Shown: positions 54,138 through 64,000 of the stretch, one piece after another | How the letters are laid out: each line of letters starts with the position of its first letter | How positions within the stretch are numbered: the first letter of the stretch is position 1 | Source: Mediterraneibacter glycyrrhizinilyticus | Lineage (GTDB): Bacteria; Bacillota; Clostridia; Lachnospirales; Lachnospiraceae | Assembly: GCF_015560805.1 (NCBI RefSeq) | Contig: NZ_JADMSO010000010.1 | Coordinates: 40,765-104,764 of the forward strand | Reading direction: 5' to 3' | DNA: 64,000 bases | Translations under genes and position numbers: made by a program | Notes under the pieces: model-generated | What the model saw: only the letters and a program-made list of their open reading frames with translations | The model's database searches: none | What the model was told of the DNA's origin: nothing

Positions 54138-54186
54138 AAGAAAAGTTTCGCTTGCGGGAAATGCACCGTGAGCGAACTTTTTCTTG
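54138..54186 (+). terminator. Terminator after dnaN
   Basis: AAGAAAAGTTTCGCTTGCGG pairs with CCGTGAGCGAACTTTTTCTT (54166-54185), with short internal mismatches and an 8-base loop. Confidence 0.75.
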
Positions 54187-54267
54187 TCATGCATGCGGCA
54201 AAATAGTTATGAGGAGTGTTTTGAACTGCTACAATAGTCTGACAGATTTTGTATGAAAGGGAAAATT

Positions 54268-54483
54268 ATGGAAATGATCAAATTAAGAGAACAGGATGAA
54301 TTTATCAAGCTTGGGCAGGCGGTTAAAGCAGCCGGTCTGGTAGAATCCGGAGTTGAGGCCAAAGAAGTGATCCAGGAGGGCCGGGTGTCTGTAAACGGAG
54401 AAGTTGACACCAGACGTGGCCGAAAATTATATGCGGGGGACGTGGCCGAATATAACGGAGAACAAATAAAAATTGAAAAATAA
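54268..54483 (+). CDS. S4-domain RNA-binding protein (YaaA/RlbA-like)
   Basis: A 71-residue protein that is a single S4 fold: EMIKLREQDEFIKLGQAVKA then SGVEAKEVIQEGRVSVNGEV and RRGRKLYAGDVAEY. It occupies the conserved slot between dnaN and recF. Bacillus YaaA is linked to ribosome assembly. Start behind AAAGGG; five further codons upstream would overlap this site. Confidence 0.9.
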   Translation: MEMIKLREQDEFIKLGQAVKAAGLVESGVEAKEVIQEGRVSVNGEVDTRRGRKLYAGDVAEYNGEQIKIEK

Positions 54484-54524
54484 AGAAAAAGAGTGTAAAA
54501 TAGTTACATACTGATGGAGATATT

Positions 54525-55610
54525 ATGGTAATTAAGTCATTAAAGCTTAAGAATTACAGAAATTATGAGTTGCTGAATCTGACTTTTGATCCAAAGACAA
54601 ATATCCTCTATGGGGACAATGCACAGGGAAAGACGAATATTTTGGAGGCATTGTATTTGTCGGGAACTACGAAATCTCACAGAGGTACAAAGGACCGGGA
54701 TTTGATCCAGTTCGGGCGGGAGGAATCCCATCTGGAAACAGTGGTTGAGAAAAACGGCGTTCTTTTTCAGATAGACATGCATTTGAAAAAGAACAGTCCG
54801 AAAGGAATTGCGATCAACAAGATTCCGATCCGGCGTGCGGGAGAACTGTTTGGAATCGTTCATTTTGTATTTTTTTCTCCGGAAGATTTGAATATTATCA
54901 AAGAGGGACCGGCAGGCAGGAGGAGATTTATCGATCTGGAATTATCCCAACTTGACAAGGTCTATCTCAGTAATCTGTCTAACTATAATCGTATTATCAA
55001 TCAAAGAAATTCCTTGCTCAAAGAAATTGTTTATCAAAAAGATCTGATCGATACATTGGATATCTGGGATATGCAATTGGCTGAGTATGGGACAAAGATT
55101 ATAGAGCGCCGGAAAAAATTTATCGATGAGGTGAACCGGATCATCGGAGGAATCCATGAGAAACTGACCGGCGGGAGAGAAAATATCGAGTTGTCCTACG
55201 AGTCTTCGGCAGGAGAACTTTCCATGGAGGAAATGCTTCGAAAAAACCGGGAGCGCGATATCCGGTTTAAGAGTACGTCTGCCGGACCTCACCGGGATGA
55301 TCTTTGTTTTCGGGTGGGAGATCTTGATATCCGGAAATTCGGATCCCAAGGACAGCAGAGGACGGCGGCGCTTTCTTTGAAGCTCTCGGAGATTGAATTG
55401 GTAAAGATGCTGATTCATGATACACCGATCCTTCTTCTGGATGATGTTCTTTCGGAATTGGATAAAAACCGGCAGAATTATCTGCTGGACAGCATTCATG
55501 ATATCCAGACTGTCATTACATGTACAGGTCTGGATGAATTTGTGAATCACAGATTTTCTATCAATAAAATCTTTTATGTAAAAAACGGAACAGTGGCAAA
55601 GGAAAATTAG
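54525..55610 (+). CDS. recF: DNA repair/replication protein RecF
   Basis: A 361-residue SMC-like ATPase. Walker A GDNAQGKTNILEAL (about residues 30-43), signature SQGQQRTAALSLKLSE, Walker B LLLDDVLSELD. It helps load RecA at gaps with RecO and RecR. Four genes from the S4 protein to gyrA are closely spaced and likely co-transcribed. Confidence 0.96.
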   Translation: MVIKSLKLKNYRNYELLNLTFDPKTNILYGDNAQGKTNILEALYLSGTTKSHRGTKDRDLIQFGREESHLETVVEKNGVLFQIDMHLKKNSPKGIAINKIPIRRAGELFGIVHFVFFSPEDLNIIKEGPAGRRRFIDLELSQLDKVYLSNLSNYNRIINQRNSLLKEIVYQKDLIDTLDIWDMQLAEYGTKIIERRKKFIDEVNRIIGGIHEKLTGGRENIELSYESSAGELSMEEMLRKNRERDIRFKSTSAGPHRDDLCFRVGDLDIRKFGSQGQQRTAALSLKLSEIELVKMLIHDTPILLLDDVLSELDKNRQNYLLDSIHDIQTVITCTGLDEFVNHRFSINKIFYVKNGTVAKEN

Positions 55611-55621
55611 GAGGTTGTTAA

Positions 55622-57559
<1,938 letters not shown>

Positions 57560-57590
57560 CAGAGTTTAAGTGACTTAAAGGAGAGTAGGA

Positions 57591-60104
57591 ATGGAAGATA
57601 ATATTTTTGATAAAGTCCATGAAGTCGATCTGAAGAAGACGATGGAAAAATCTTACATCGATTATGCCATGAGTGTTATCGCATCTCGTGCGCTTCCGGA
57701 TGTAAGAGATGGATTAAAGCCGGTACAGCGTAGAATCCTGTACTCCATGATCGAGTTGAACAACGGACCGGACAAACCGCATCGTAAATGTGCGCGTATC
57801 GTCGGAGATACGATGGGAAAATATCATCCTCATGGAGACAGTTCCATTTATGGAGCGTTAGTCAATCTGGCACAGGACTGGTCCACGCGATATCCTCTTG
57901 TTGATGGTCACGGAAACTTTGGTTCTGTGGATGGAGACGGCGCGGCGGCCATGCGATATACTGAGGCCCGTTTGAGTAAGATTTCCATGGAGATGACAGC
58001 GGACATCAACAAAGATACCGTTGATTTTGCACCGAACTTTGATGAGACGGAAAAAGAACCGGTTGTGCTTCCGGCGAGATTTCCGAATCTCCTTGTCAAT
58101 GGAACTTCCGGTATTGCCGTTGGTATGGCGACGAATATTCCTCCGCATAATCTTCGGGAAGTGATCGGAGCCGTTGTCAAGATCATCGACGATCAGATTG
58201 AAGAAAAGGGCGAGACAACGATCGACGAGATACTTGAGATCGTCAAAGGTCCTGATTTTCCGACCGGAGCGGAGATTCTCGGAACAAAGGGGATCGAAGA
58301 GTCCTACCGGACAGGACGCGGCAAGATCCGTGTCCGTGCAGTGACAAATATCGAACCGATGCAGAATGGAAAGAACCGGATCATCGTAACGGAACTTCCG
58401 TTTATGGTAAATAAAGCGCGTCTGATCGAAAAGATCGCAGAACTTGTAAGAGATAAAAAAATCGACGGAATCACAGATCTGAGCGATCAGTCCAGCCGTG
58501 AGGGAATGCGGATCTGTATCGAACTGCGTCGTGACGTCAACCCGAATATTATTTTAAATCAGTTGTACAAACATACACAGCTTCAGGATACATTCGGCGT
58601 GATCATGCTGGCGCTTGTCAACAATGAGCCGAAGATCATGAATCTTCTTGATATGCTGAATTATTATCTGGCACATCAGGAAGAAGTTGTGACAAGAAGA
58701 ACAAAATATGAATTAAATAAAGCGGAAGAGCGCGCGCATATCTTAAAAGGATTGTTGATCGCGCTGGATCATATTGACGAAGTGATCAAGATCATCCGCG
58801 GATCCAAGAACGTTCAGATCGCAAAAGAAGAGTTGATGAAACAGTTTGAACTTTCGGAAGTGCAGGCACAGGCGATCGTGGATATGCGTCTGCGTGCTCT
58901 GACCGGATTGGAAAGAGAGAAATTGGAGACAGAATATGCGGAACTGATGAAGAAGATCGACGAACTGCGTGCGATCCTTGCAGACCGGAAATTGCTTCTC
59001 GGTGTGATCAAAAAAGAAATCCTGATCATTTCCGACAAGTATGGCGATGATCGCAGAACAAGTATCGGCTATGATGAGTTCGATATTTCCATGGAAGATA
59101 TGATCCCGAAAGAAGATGTTGTGATCACCATGACAAAGATGGGATATATCAAACGGATGACGATGGACAATTTCAAGAGTCAGAACCGTGGAGGCAAGGG
59201 AATCAAGGGCATGCAGAAGCTGGATGAGGATTACATCCAGGAACTGTTCGTGACATCCACGCATAACTATATCATGTTCTTTACGAATACCGGTCGTGTG
59301 TATCGTATGAAAGCATATGAGATTCCGGAGTCAGGAAGAACATCGAGAGGAACTGCGATCATCAATCTGCTGCAGTTGATGCCGGAAGAGAAGATCACGG
59401 CGATGATTCCGATCAAGGCATATGATGACGATCAGTATTTATTTATGGCGACAGAGCAGGGACTTGTGAAGAAGACGCTGCTCCGAGAATATGTCAATGT
59501 AAGAAAGAAAGGTCTGGCGGCGATCACACTGCGCGACGATGACCAGTTGATCGAAGTGAAGATCACAGATAATGAGAAAGATATTCTTCTCGTTACAAAA
59601 TACGGACAGTGTATCCGATTTGACGTCAATGATGTAAGGGCAACCGGAAGAACATCGATGGGAGTTCGCGGAATTAATCTTGACGACAGAGATAAAGTGA
59701 TCGGAATGCAGGTCAACACGCAGGGTGACTGTCTGCTTGTCGTATCAGAAAAAGGTATGGGTAAACGCACTGCGATGGGAGAATTCACCAATCAGAACCG
59801 CGGCGGTAAAGGTGTGAAATGCTATAAGATCACCGAAAAGACCGGAAATGTGATCGGAATGAAAGCGGTCAATGAAGACGATGAGATCATGATGATCAAC
59901 AGCGAGGGAATCATTATCCGTATGGCGTGCGATACGATTTCCAAACTTGGAAGAATTACGTCAGGCGTGAAGCTGATCAACCTGAAAGAAAATGAAACCG
60001 TAGTCAGTGTAGCAAAAGTAAGGAAAGCATCAACTGAGATCGACGGAGAAGAAATCGATATTTCTGATGAAGACGGAGAAGAGATTTCGGAAGAACAGGA
60101 ATAA
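57591..60104 (+). CDS. gyrA: DNA gyrase subunit A
   Basis: An 837-residue subunit. The catalytic tyrosine is Y123 in [11 protein letters not shown]-terminal beta-pinwheel carries the GyrA-box QNRGGKG (twice, near residues 528 and 740), distinguishing it from ParC. In the quinolone region [10 protein letters not shown] the Ser (S84) is kept, but the acidic residue usual four positions after Asp (E. coli D87) is Gly88. Acidic tail [18 protein letters not shown]. Ends with a terminator. Confidence 0.97.
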   Translation: MEDNIFDKVHEVDLKKTMEKSYIDYAMSVIASRALPDVRDGLKPVQRRILYSMIELNNGPDKPHRKCARIVGDTMGKYHPHGDSSIYGALVNLAQDWSTRYPLVDGHGNFGSVDGDGAAAMRYTEARLSKISMEMTADINKDTVDFAPNFDETEKEPVVLPARFPNLLVNGTSGIAVGMATNIPPHNLREVIGAVVKIIDDQIEEKGETTIDEILEIVKGPDFPTGAEILGTKGIEESYRTGRGKIRVRAVTNIEPMQNGKNRIIVTELPFMVNKARLIEKIAELVRDKKIDGITDLSDQSSREGMRICIELRRDVNPNIILNQLYKHTQLQDTFGVIMLALVNNEPKIMNLLDMLNYYLAHQEEVVTRRTKYELNKAEERAHILKGLLIALDHIDEVIKIIRGSKNVQIAKEELMKQFELSEVQAQAIVDMRLRALTGLEREKLETEYAELMKKIDELRAILADRKLLLGVIKKEILIISDKYGDDRRTSIGYDEFDISMEDMIPKEDVVITMTKMGYIKRMTMDNFKSQNRGGKGIKGMQKLDEDYIQELFVTSTHNYIMFFTNTGRVYRMKAYEIPESGRTSRGTAIINLLQLMPEEKITAMIPIKAYDDDQYLFMATEQGLVKKTLLREYVNVRKKGLAAITLRDDDQLIEVKITDNEKDILLVTKYGQCIRFDVNDVRATGRTSMGVRGINLDDRDKVIGMQVNTQGDCLLVVSEKGMGKRTAMGEFTNQNRGGKGVKCYKITEKTGNVIGMKAVNEDDEIMMINSEGIIIRMACDTISKLGRITSGVKLINLKENETVVSVAKVRKASTEIDGEEIDISDEDGEEISEEQE

Positions 60105-60123
60105 AAAGTAAATAGGTTTTAAG

Positions 60124-60154
60124 AAAAGGCAGAGTTTTTACTTTGCCTTTTTGA
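60124..60154 (+). terminator. Terminator after gyrA
   Basis: AAAAGGCAGAG pairs with CTTTGCCTTTT around a short T-rich loop, followed by TTTTT. Separates the gyrase genes from the fumarase operon. Confidence 0.8.
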
Positions 60155-60186
60155 GAAGAAAAGATACAAGCATAAAAGGAGACATT

Positions 60187-61032
60187 ATGATTCGTACTGT
60201 GCATGTAGAAGAAATTACAAAAAACATAAAAGAGATGTGTATCGAGGCTAATCATTATCTTTCAGAGGATATGGATGCGGCGATGAAGCAGGCTGTTGAG
60301 ACGGAAAAAGCGCCGCTTGGAAAACAGATTTTAACACAGCTCCAGGAAAATCTGCAGATCGCAGCAAAAGACATGATCCCGATCTGTCAGGATACCGGAA
60401 TGGCAGTTATTTTTTTAGAAATCGGTCAGGACGTGCATTTTGAGGGAGGATCATTGGAAGATGCTGTCAATGAGGGCGTGCGCCAGGGGTATGTGGATGG
60501 ATTTTTGCGAAAATCAGTTGTGAAAGATCCGTTGATCCGTGAAAATACGAAAGACAACACTCCGGCAGTCATTCATACAAAGATCGTACAGGGAGATCGG
60601 GTAAAGATCAAAGTGGCTCCGAAAGGATTCGGAAGTGAAAATATGAGCCGTGTTTTTATGCTGAAACCTGCGGAGGGAATCGAGGGAGTGAAGCATGCGG
60701 TGCTGACAGCCGTAAAGGATGCGGGTCCGAATGCCTGTCCTCCGATGGTCGTCGGCGTGGGAATCGGCGGAACATTTGAAAAATGTGCGTTGATGGCAAA
60801 AGAAGCATTGACCCGGGAAGTGGGAAGTCATTCTACGATCCCATATGTCAGAGAGTTGGAGGAAGAATTGCTTTCAAAGATCAATTCCCTTGGGATCGGT
60901 CCGGGAGGACTTGGAGGTACAACAACCGCTCTGGCAGTAAATATCAATACATATCCAACACATATTGCCGGACTTCCGGTAGGAGTCAATATCTGTTGCC
61001 ATGTGAACCGGCACGTTATTCGGGAATTGTAA
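60187..61032 (+). CDS. Class I fumarate hydratase/tartrate dehydratase, alpha subunit
   Basis: A 281-residue subunit of the heterodimeric [4Fe-4S] hydro-lyase. Cysteines for the cluster are visible in IPICQDTGMAV, NACPPMVVGVGIGG and in the C-terminal VGVNICCHVNRH; GPGGLGGTTTALAVNI is family-typical. It interconverts malate and fumarate (or L-tartrate and oxaloacetate); fumarase fits the neighbours. Oxygen-sensitive, as expected in an anaerobe. Start with AAAGGAG 6 bases ahead. Confidence 0.92.
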   Translation: MIRTVHVEEITKNIKEMCIEANHYLSEDMDAAMKQAVETEKAPLGKQILTQLQENLQIAAKDMIPICQDTGMAVIFLEIGQDVHFEGGSLEDAVNEGVRQGYVDGFLRKSVVKDPLIRENTKDNTPAVIHTKIVQGDRVKIKVAPKGFGSENMSRVFMLKPAEGIEGVKHAVLTAVKDAGPNACPPMVVGVGIGGTFEKCALMAKEALTREVGSHSTIPYVRELEEELLSKINSLGIGPGGLGGTTTALAVNINTYPTHIAGLPVGVNICCHVNRHVIREL

Positions 61033-61052
61033 AAAGCGGAGGGATCAGCATT

Positions 61053-61625
61053 ATGGAAAAACATATCAAGGCGCCGATCGAAAAACAAGCTGCGGCAAAA
61101 CTAAAAGTAGGAGATTATGTGTACATCACCGGAACAATTTATACAGCACGAGATGCGGCGCATAAACGAATGTATGAGGCATTGAGCGAGGGAAAAGAAC
61201 TTCCGGTTGACATTCAGAAACAGATGATCTATTATATGGGGCCGTCTCCGGCAAGAGAGGGGCGTCCGATCGGATCCGCAGGTCCGACAACGGCAAGCCG
61301 CATGGATAAATATGCGCCACAGCTTCTGGATCTCGGACTTGGAGCTATGATCGGAAAAGGAAAACGGAGCCCGGAAGTGATTGAGGCGATCAGGCGGAAT
61401 CAGTCTGTTTATTTTGCGGCAGTAGGAGGTGCGGGAGCTCTTTTGTCCAAATGTATCACAAAATCAGAAGTGATCGCCTATGACGATCTTGGGACGGAGG
61501 CAATCCGAAAACTTACAGTTGAAAACTTTCCTGTGATCGTGGTGATCGACAGTGACGGAAATAATCTTTATGAGACAGCGATAAAAGAATACTGCACATA
61601 CAGCGATGATGCAGAGATTCGATAG
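61053..61625 (+). CDS. Class I fumarate hydratase/tartrate dehydratase, beta subunit
   Basis: A 190-residue partner. Recognised by LKVGDYVYITGTIYTARDAAHKRM, YMGPSPAREGRPIGSAGPTTASRMD (family hallmark) and FAAVGGAGALLSKC. It supplies the catalytic Ser/Asp side of the active site. Start behind GCGGAGGGATC, 20 bases after the alpha subunit stop. Open frame extends far upstream in the same frame through the alpha gene, but that part is an overlap artefact. Confidence 0.92.
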   Translation: MEKHIKAPIEKQAAAKLKVGDYVYITGTIYTARDAAHKRMYEALSEGKELPVDIQKQMIYYMGPSPAREGRPIGSAGPTTASRMDKYAPQLLDLGLGAMIGKGKRSPEVIEAIRRNQSVYFAAVGGAGALLSKCITKSEVIAYDDLGTEAIRKLTVENFPVIVVIDSDGNNLYETAIKEYCTYSDDAEIR

Positions 61626-61658
61626 ATAAATGCGATAAAGCAGACGAGAGGAAGAAGA

Positions 61659-62375
61659 ATGAAACGAATATTGTTGATGGTGATCAGAAATATAGTACTT
61701 GTTCTGCCGATGTGGATCAGATTGTGTTATCATGCGGCACATCCGGATAAATATACGGAGCAGGAACATTTTAAGATGCTGAAATTTATTGACCACAGGG
61801 CAAATAAAGCAGGAAATGTAGAGATTGTCGCATCAGGAATTGAAAATATCCCAAAAGAAAACGGATTTATTTTTTACCCAAATCATCAGGGCATGTACGA
61901 TGTGCTGGCGATCATGGAAGTCGCACCGGTCCCGTTTTCTGTTGTTGCAAAGAAAGAAGTCGCAAATATTCCATTTTTAAAACAGATTTTTTCCTGTGTC
62001 AAAGCAAAAATGATGGATCGCGAAGATATCAGGCAGTCTCTTCAAGTAATCATGCAGGTGGCAAAAGAAGTAAAAGAGGGGCGGAATTATATTATTTTTC
62101 CGGAGGGAACCAGATCGAAAAACGGAAATACAGTCGGAGAATTTAAAGGAGGAAGCTTTAAGGCTGCTACAAAAGCAAAATGTCCGATCGTTCCGGTGGC
62201 GTTGATCAATGCGTTTAAGCCATTTGATACAAATTCGATCGAACAGGTAAAAGTTCAGGTGCATTTTTTAGAGCCGTTGTATTATGAAGATTATAAAGAA
62301 ATGAAAACAACGGAAATCGCGCAGGTTGTTCAGGATCGTATTCAAAAAATGATTTATGATCATGTAGAAGAATAA
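61659..62375 (+). CDS. plsC: 1-acyl-sn-glycerol-3-phosphate acyltransferase (PlsC)
   Basis: A 238-residue membrane acyltransferase. Motif I NHQGMYD (HxxxxD variant with Q-G-M-Y), motif III FPEGTRSKNGN, motif IV IVPVALIN. One N-terminal hydrophobic segment. It makes phosphatidic acid from lysophosphatidic acid. GAGGAAGAAG precedes the start. Ends with a terminator. Confidence 0.93.
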   Translation: MKRILLMVIRNIVLVLPMWIRLCYHAAHPDKYTEQEHFKMLKFIDHRANKAGNVEIVASGIENIPKENGFIFYPNHQGMYDVLAIMEVAPVPFSVVAKKEVANIPFLKQIFSCVKAKMMDREDIRQSLQVIMQVAKEVKEGRNYIIFPEGTRSKNGNTVGEFKGGSFKAATKAKCPIVPVALINAFKPFDTNSIEQVKVQVHFLEPLYYEDYKEMKTTEIAQVVQDRIQKMIYDHVEE

Positions 62376-62393
62376 AAATATTATGATACAGAC

Positions 62394-62429
62394 AGCAGTA
62401 TGACTGACAATAGTTATGCTGCTTTTTTG
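62394..62429 (+). terminator. Terminator after plsC
   Basis: AGCAGTATGACT (62394-62405) pairs with AGTTATGCTGCT (62412-62423), followed by TTTTTT. Confidence 0.8.
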
Positions 62430-62497
62430 ATGAAATTATGGAATTGAGAGGAAGAAAAAAGTTGCATTTTTTATTTTAGCGGATTATAATAAATTCA

Positions 62498-62532
62498 TAA
62501 ATAGTAAGTAGTAAGTAATAAGTAGCAAGTAA
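62498..62532. repeat. Short degenerate direct repeats
   Basis: Four near-copies of AGTAAGT in AGTAAGTAGTAAGTAATAAGTAGCAAGTA. Located in the leader of the next gene; role unknown. Confidence 0.6.
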
Positions 62533-62581
62533 AATGAGAACCATGAGAAGTAAAAGTGCATTTTGAAATGGAGGAATTCAG

Positions 62582-63487
62582 ATGAAAGATTTTACATTAT
62601 CGCAGCAGTATGCAATACTAGGTTTGGATGGAATTGAGAGTCTTCATTCATCTTTTGCAAAAAATGCAGTGATCAGAGGGATTTTTGTCGCAAGAGAGCT
62701 GGAAAAGATTTTTGAAAATGTAGCAGAAGATATGGATCCGGATACATTTTCAAAAATGCTTCAAGAAAGTATGGAAAGAATCAGACATCACAAAAAGAAA
62801 GATGATCAGATCATGGAAAAAGAGATCTATGCGTGTCTTGGAGAAGCAGGTGTTATGACACAGGTTCCTGATCTTTTAGGATGTGATATTAATTATTATA
62901 CATCCGGTGTTGAATTGATGGCATATCGGAGTGATGTAAAGACGCGTTGGCAGATTGTAGATGGAATACGTGCAGAGATGCTTGAAGAGGGACCGGTGAG
63001 TCTGGAACCGATGCTTTTATTATGGCTATGTAGAGAGAGCGGATGTATTCATGATCTGTTTTCTGTCGAGGAACAAAGGCAGATCCAGAAGAAAATGATC
63101 TCTGTATCGGCAGCAAATCCGGTTTATCGTATTTTGTGGGAGAGTGAATTTCACAGTATGATAGAGAATGCGGTTGGAAATTTTCTGAGAGCAAAACACA
63201 AATTATTTCAGAATCCATATTTACAAGGTGTGAATATGATCTTTCCATTTATTGAAAGACGGCAGGCGATTTTTATTGACATGGTTGTGTTTGGAACAAG
63301 TGTTCAAGGAAGAAGAGAAGCTGTTGTTCAGTTTTTGATTGAGAAAGGGCATTATGTAGAGCAGGTAAAGAACGGATCGGAAACATTGCTTAAGATCGAT
63401 AGTTTTTATTACCGGATATTCCCGACAACGAGAGTGTGTCAGAGAGTCCCAATTCAGGGAGTGAATCTAATTCCGGTTTATTGGTAA
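62582..63487 (+). CDS. Hypothetical protein (301 aa)
   Basis: I recognise no named family. GGAGG lies 8 bases before the ATG and coding composition is normal. Soluble, no signal peptide; an N-terminal helix MKDFTLSQQYAILGLDGI, an acidic middle with charged helices, and a C-terminal part with GTSVQGRREAVVQFLIEKGH and ending RVPIQGVNLIPVYW. The opening 'FTLSQQYAILGL' vaguely resembles GPP34-type proteins but the rest does not convince. It stands just before the MerR-like gene, 16 bases apart, and both may form an operon with it as a regulator. Confidence 0.7.
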   Translation: MKDFTLSQQYAILGLDGIESLHSSFAKNAVIRGIFVARELEKIFENVAEDMDPDTFSKMLQESMERIRHHKKKDDQIMEKEIYACLGEAGVMTQVPDLLGCDINYYTSGVELMAYRSDVKTRWQIVDGIRAEMLEEGPVSLEPMLLLWLCRESGCIHDLFSVEEQRQIQKKMISVSAANPVYRILWESEFHSMIENAVGNFLRAKHKLFQNPYLQGVNMIFPFIERRQAIFIDMVVFGTSVQGRREAVVQFLIEKGHYVEQVKNGSETLLKIDSFYYRIFPTTRVCQRVPIQGVNLIPVYW

Positions 63488-63503
63488 AGAAGGATGAAAG
63501 AAA

Positions 63504-63779
63504 ATGTCTAGGCAAAGAACCATGGAGGCAATTCTGGCTTCTGAATATGTAACGATAGGAGAATTGGTCCGTTTGACCGAATGTCGTTACAGTACGTTAA
63601 AATTTTATACAGAAGAGGGAATGCTTCCGTTTAAACAGGAAGAAGAGAAATTAACAAGACGTTATCAAAGAAAGGAAAGTGTTGAACGGATTCAAATGAT
63701 TCGGAATTTCCGAGAAGCAGGAAAGACAATTCCGGAGATCAAAAAGATTTTACGTCGCGTTGACGGAGAATGTGTCTGA
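63504..63779 (+). CDS. Small MerR-type helix-turn-helix protein
   Basis: A 91-residue protein that is little more than a DNA-binding domain: VTIGELVRLTECRYSTLKFYTEEGMLP is a MerR winged-helix opening, with a following YQRKESVERIQMIRNFREAG and short dimer helix. No effector domain is present, so it may be an excisionase-like or regulator fragment. AAAGAAAATG start with weak ribosome site (GAAGGATGAAAG). Coupled with the 301-residue gene. Confidence 0.8.
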   Translation: MSRQRTMEAILASEYVTIGELVRLTECRYSTLKFYTEEGMLPFKQEEEKLTRRYQRKESVERIQMIRNFREAGKTIPEIKKILRRVDGECV

Positions 63780-63941
63780 TTCAATAAGTAAATAAAGAGA
63801 GGATATCAAGCCTCTGCTCATGTAAAATGTATTATTATATACGATGAGAATGGCATATATCGGTGTCTGGCAATAAATATGGGCGGAGGCTGAAAGGAGA
63901 GAGGGTGAAAGAAAAGAAAGAAAGGTCAATTGAAAAAGTAA

Positions 63942-64000
63942 ATTCCACTTTGTAAAGTTAAATTCCACCTTGTAGGACTAAATTCCACGAGGTGGAGTTT
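63942..64000. mobile_element. Repeat set at window edge, possible IS end
   Basis: TTAAATTCCACCTTGTA and TAAATTCCACTTTGTAAAG repeat, then AAATTCCACGAGGTGGAGTTT with CCAC-GAGG-TGG as a small hairpin. Three copies of AAATTCCAC in 45 bases, all in one direction, followed by an inverted copy. Such repeated ends are typical of IS21-like elements, with the transposase presumably beyond position 64000. No coding sequence is seen from 63780 to 63940. Confidence 0.45.

Noticed and set aside
60783..61052. Upstream extension of the fumarase beta subunit
   Set aside because: It overlaps the alpha gene in another frame; the true start has a ribosome site and family length.

Overview
The window reads as chromosomal DNA of a spore-forming, anaerobic Gram-positive bacterium of the Clostridia, most likely Lachnospiraceae. 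The gene families support this: PerR plus reverse rubrerythrin, SpoIID/SpoIIQ, FeoAAB, oxygen-sensitive two-subunit fumarase, a T-box ahead of ileS, a MecA of lachnospiral type, and DUF3881 and DUF4446 proteins. DNA is moderately AT-rich, promoters are classic sigma-A (TTGACA-17-TATAAT), and start codons are mostly ATG behind strong AGGAGG-type ribosome sites. No species is claimed.

The landmark is the replication origin at about 50.8-53.0 kb. To its left, on the minus strand, lies rpmH-rnpA-yidD-yidC-jag-mnmE-mnmG-rsmG, then, past a plus-strand hydrolase gene, two perfect parS sites and parA-parB. To its right, on the plus strand, lies dnaA-dnaN-S4 gene-recF-gyrB-gyrA. DnaA boxes sit on both sides of dnaA, so the origin looks bipartite. 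Most genes left of the origin are on the minus strand and all those right of it are on the plus strand, i.e. co-oriented with replication.

Layout from the left: 0-6.9 kb holds a cell-surface GH18/SH3 protein (cut by the window edge), mecA, a DUF1858 protein, an AT-rich gap with three perfect DnaA boxes, an SH3-NlpC/P60 endopeptidase, and a PerR/reverse-rubrerythrin peroxide-defence pair. 7.0-16.4 kb is a carbohydrate island: a lipoprotein sugar-binding protein, cytoplasmic GH29 alpha-L-fucosidase, two CUT1 permeases, FGGY kinase, UlaG-type lactonase and a beta-propeller-like protein, with a divergent DeoR regulator. No transporter ATPase is present, so a shared MsmK-type ATPase probably drives import. 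16.4-27.6 kb holds a GIY-YIG protein, spoIIQ-like and spoIID, a membrane protein, glgP, ileS with an isoleucine T-box, and a D,D-carboxypeptidase. 27.7-34.7 kb is metal transport: feoA-feoA-feoB, then a divergent FecB-FecCD-type ABC importer with a THEP1-like NTPase. A 276-bp palindromic element sits exactly at the 3' end of its binding-protein gene. 34.8-42.3 kb holds peptide deformylase, tRNA-Arg(CCU), glycerate kinase, a TmcAL-like protein without the HxGH motif, DUF3881, serS, DUF4446 and parAB. After gyrA come the fumarase pair, plsC, an unrecognised 301-residue protein with a MerR-like partner, and at the very edge a set of short repeats that may mark the end of an insertion sequence.

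No completely new system such as a defence island or CRISPR array was found. The best leads are the folded palindromic element at 30.7-31.0 kb, the off-origin DnaA-box cluster at 4.0-4.1 kb, the fucosidase-kinase-lactonase-propeller operon, and several catalytically degenerate or altered family members (TmcAL-like, SpoIIQ-like, deformylase).
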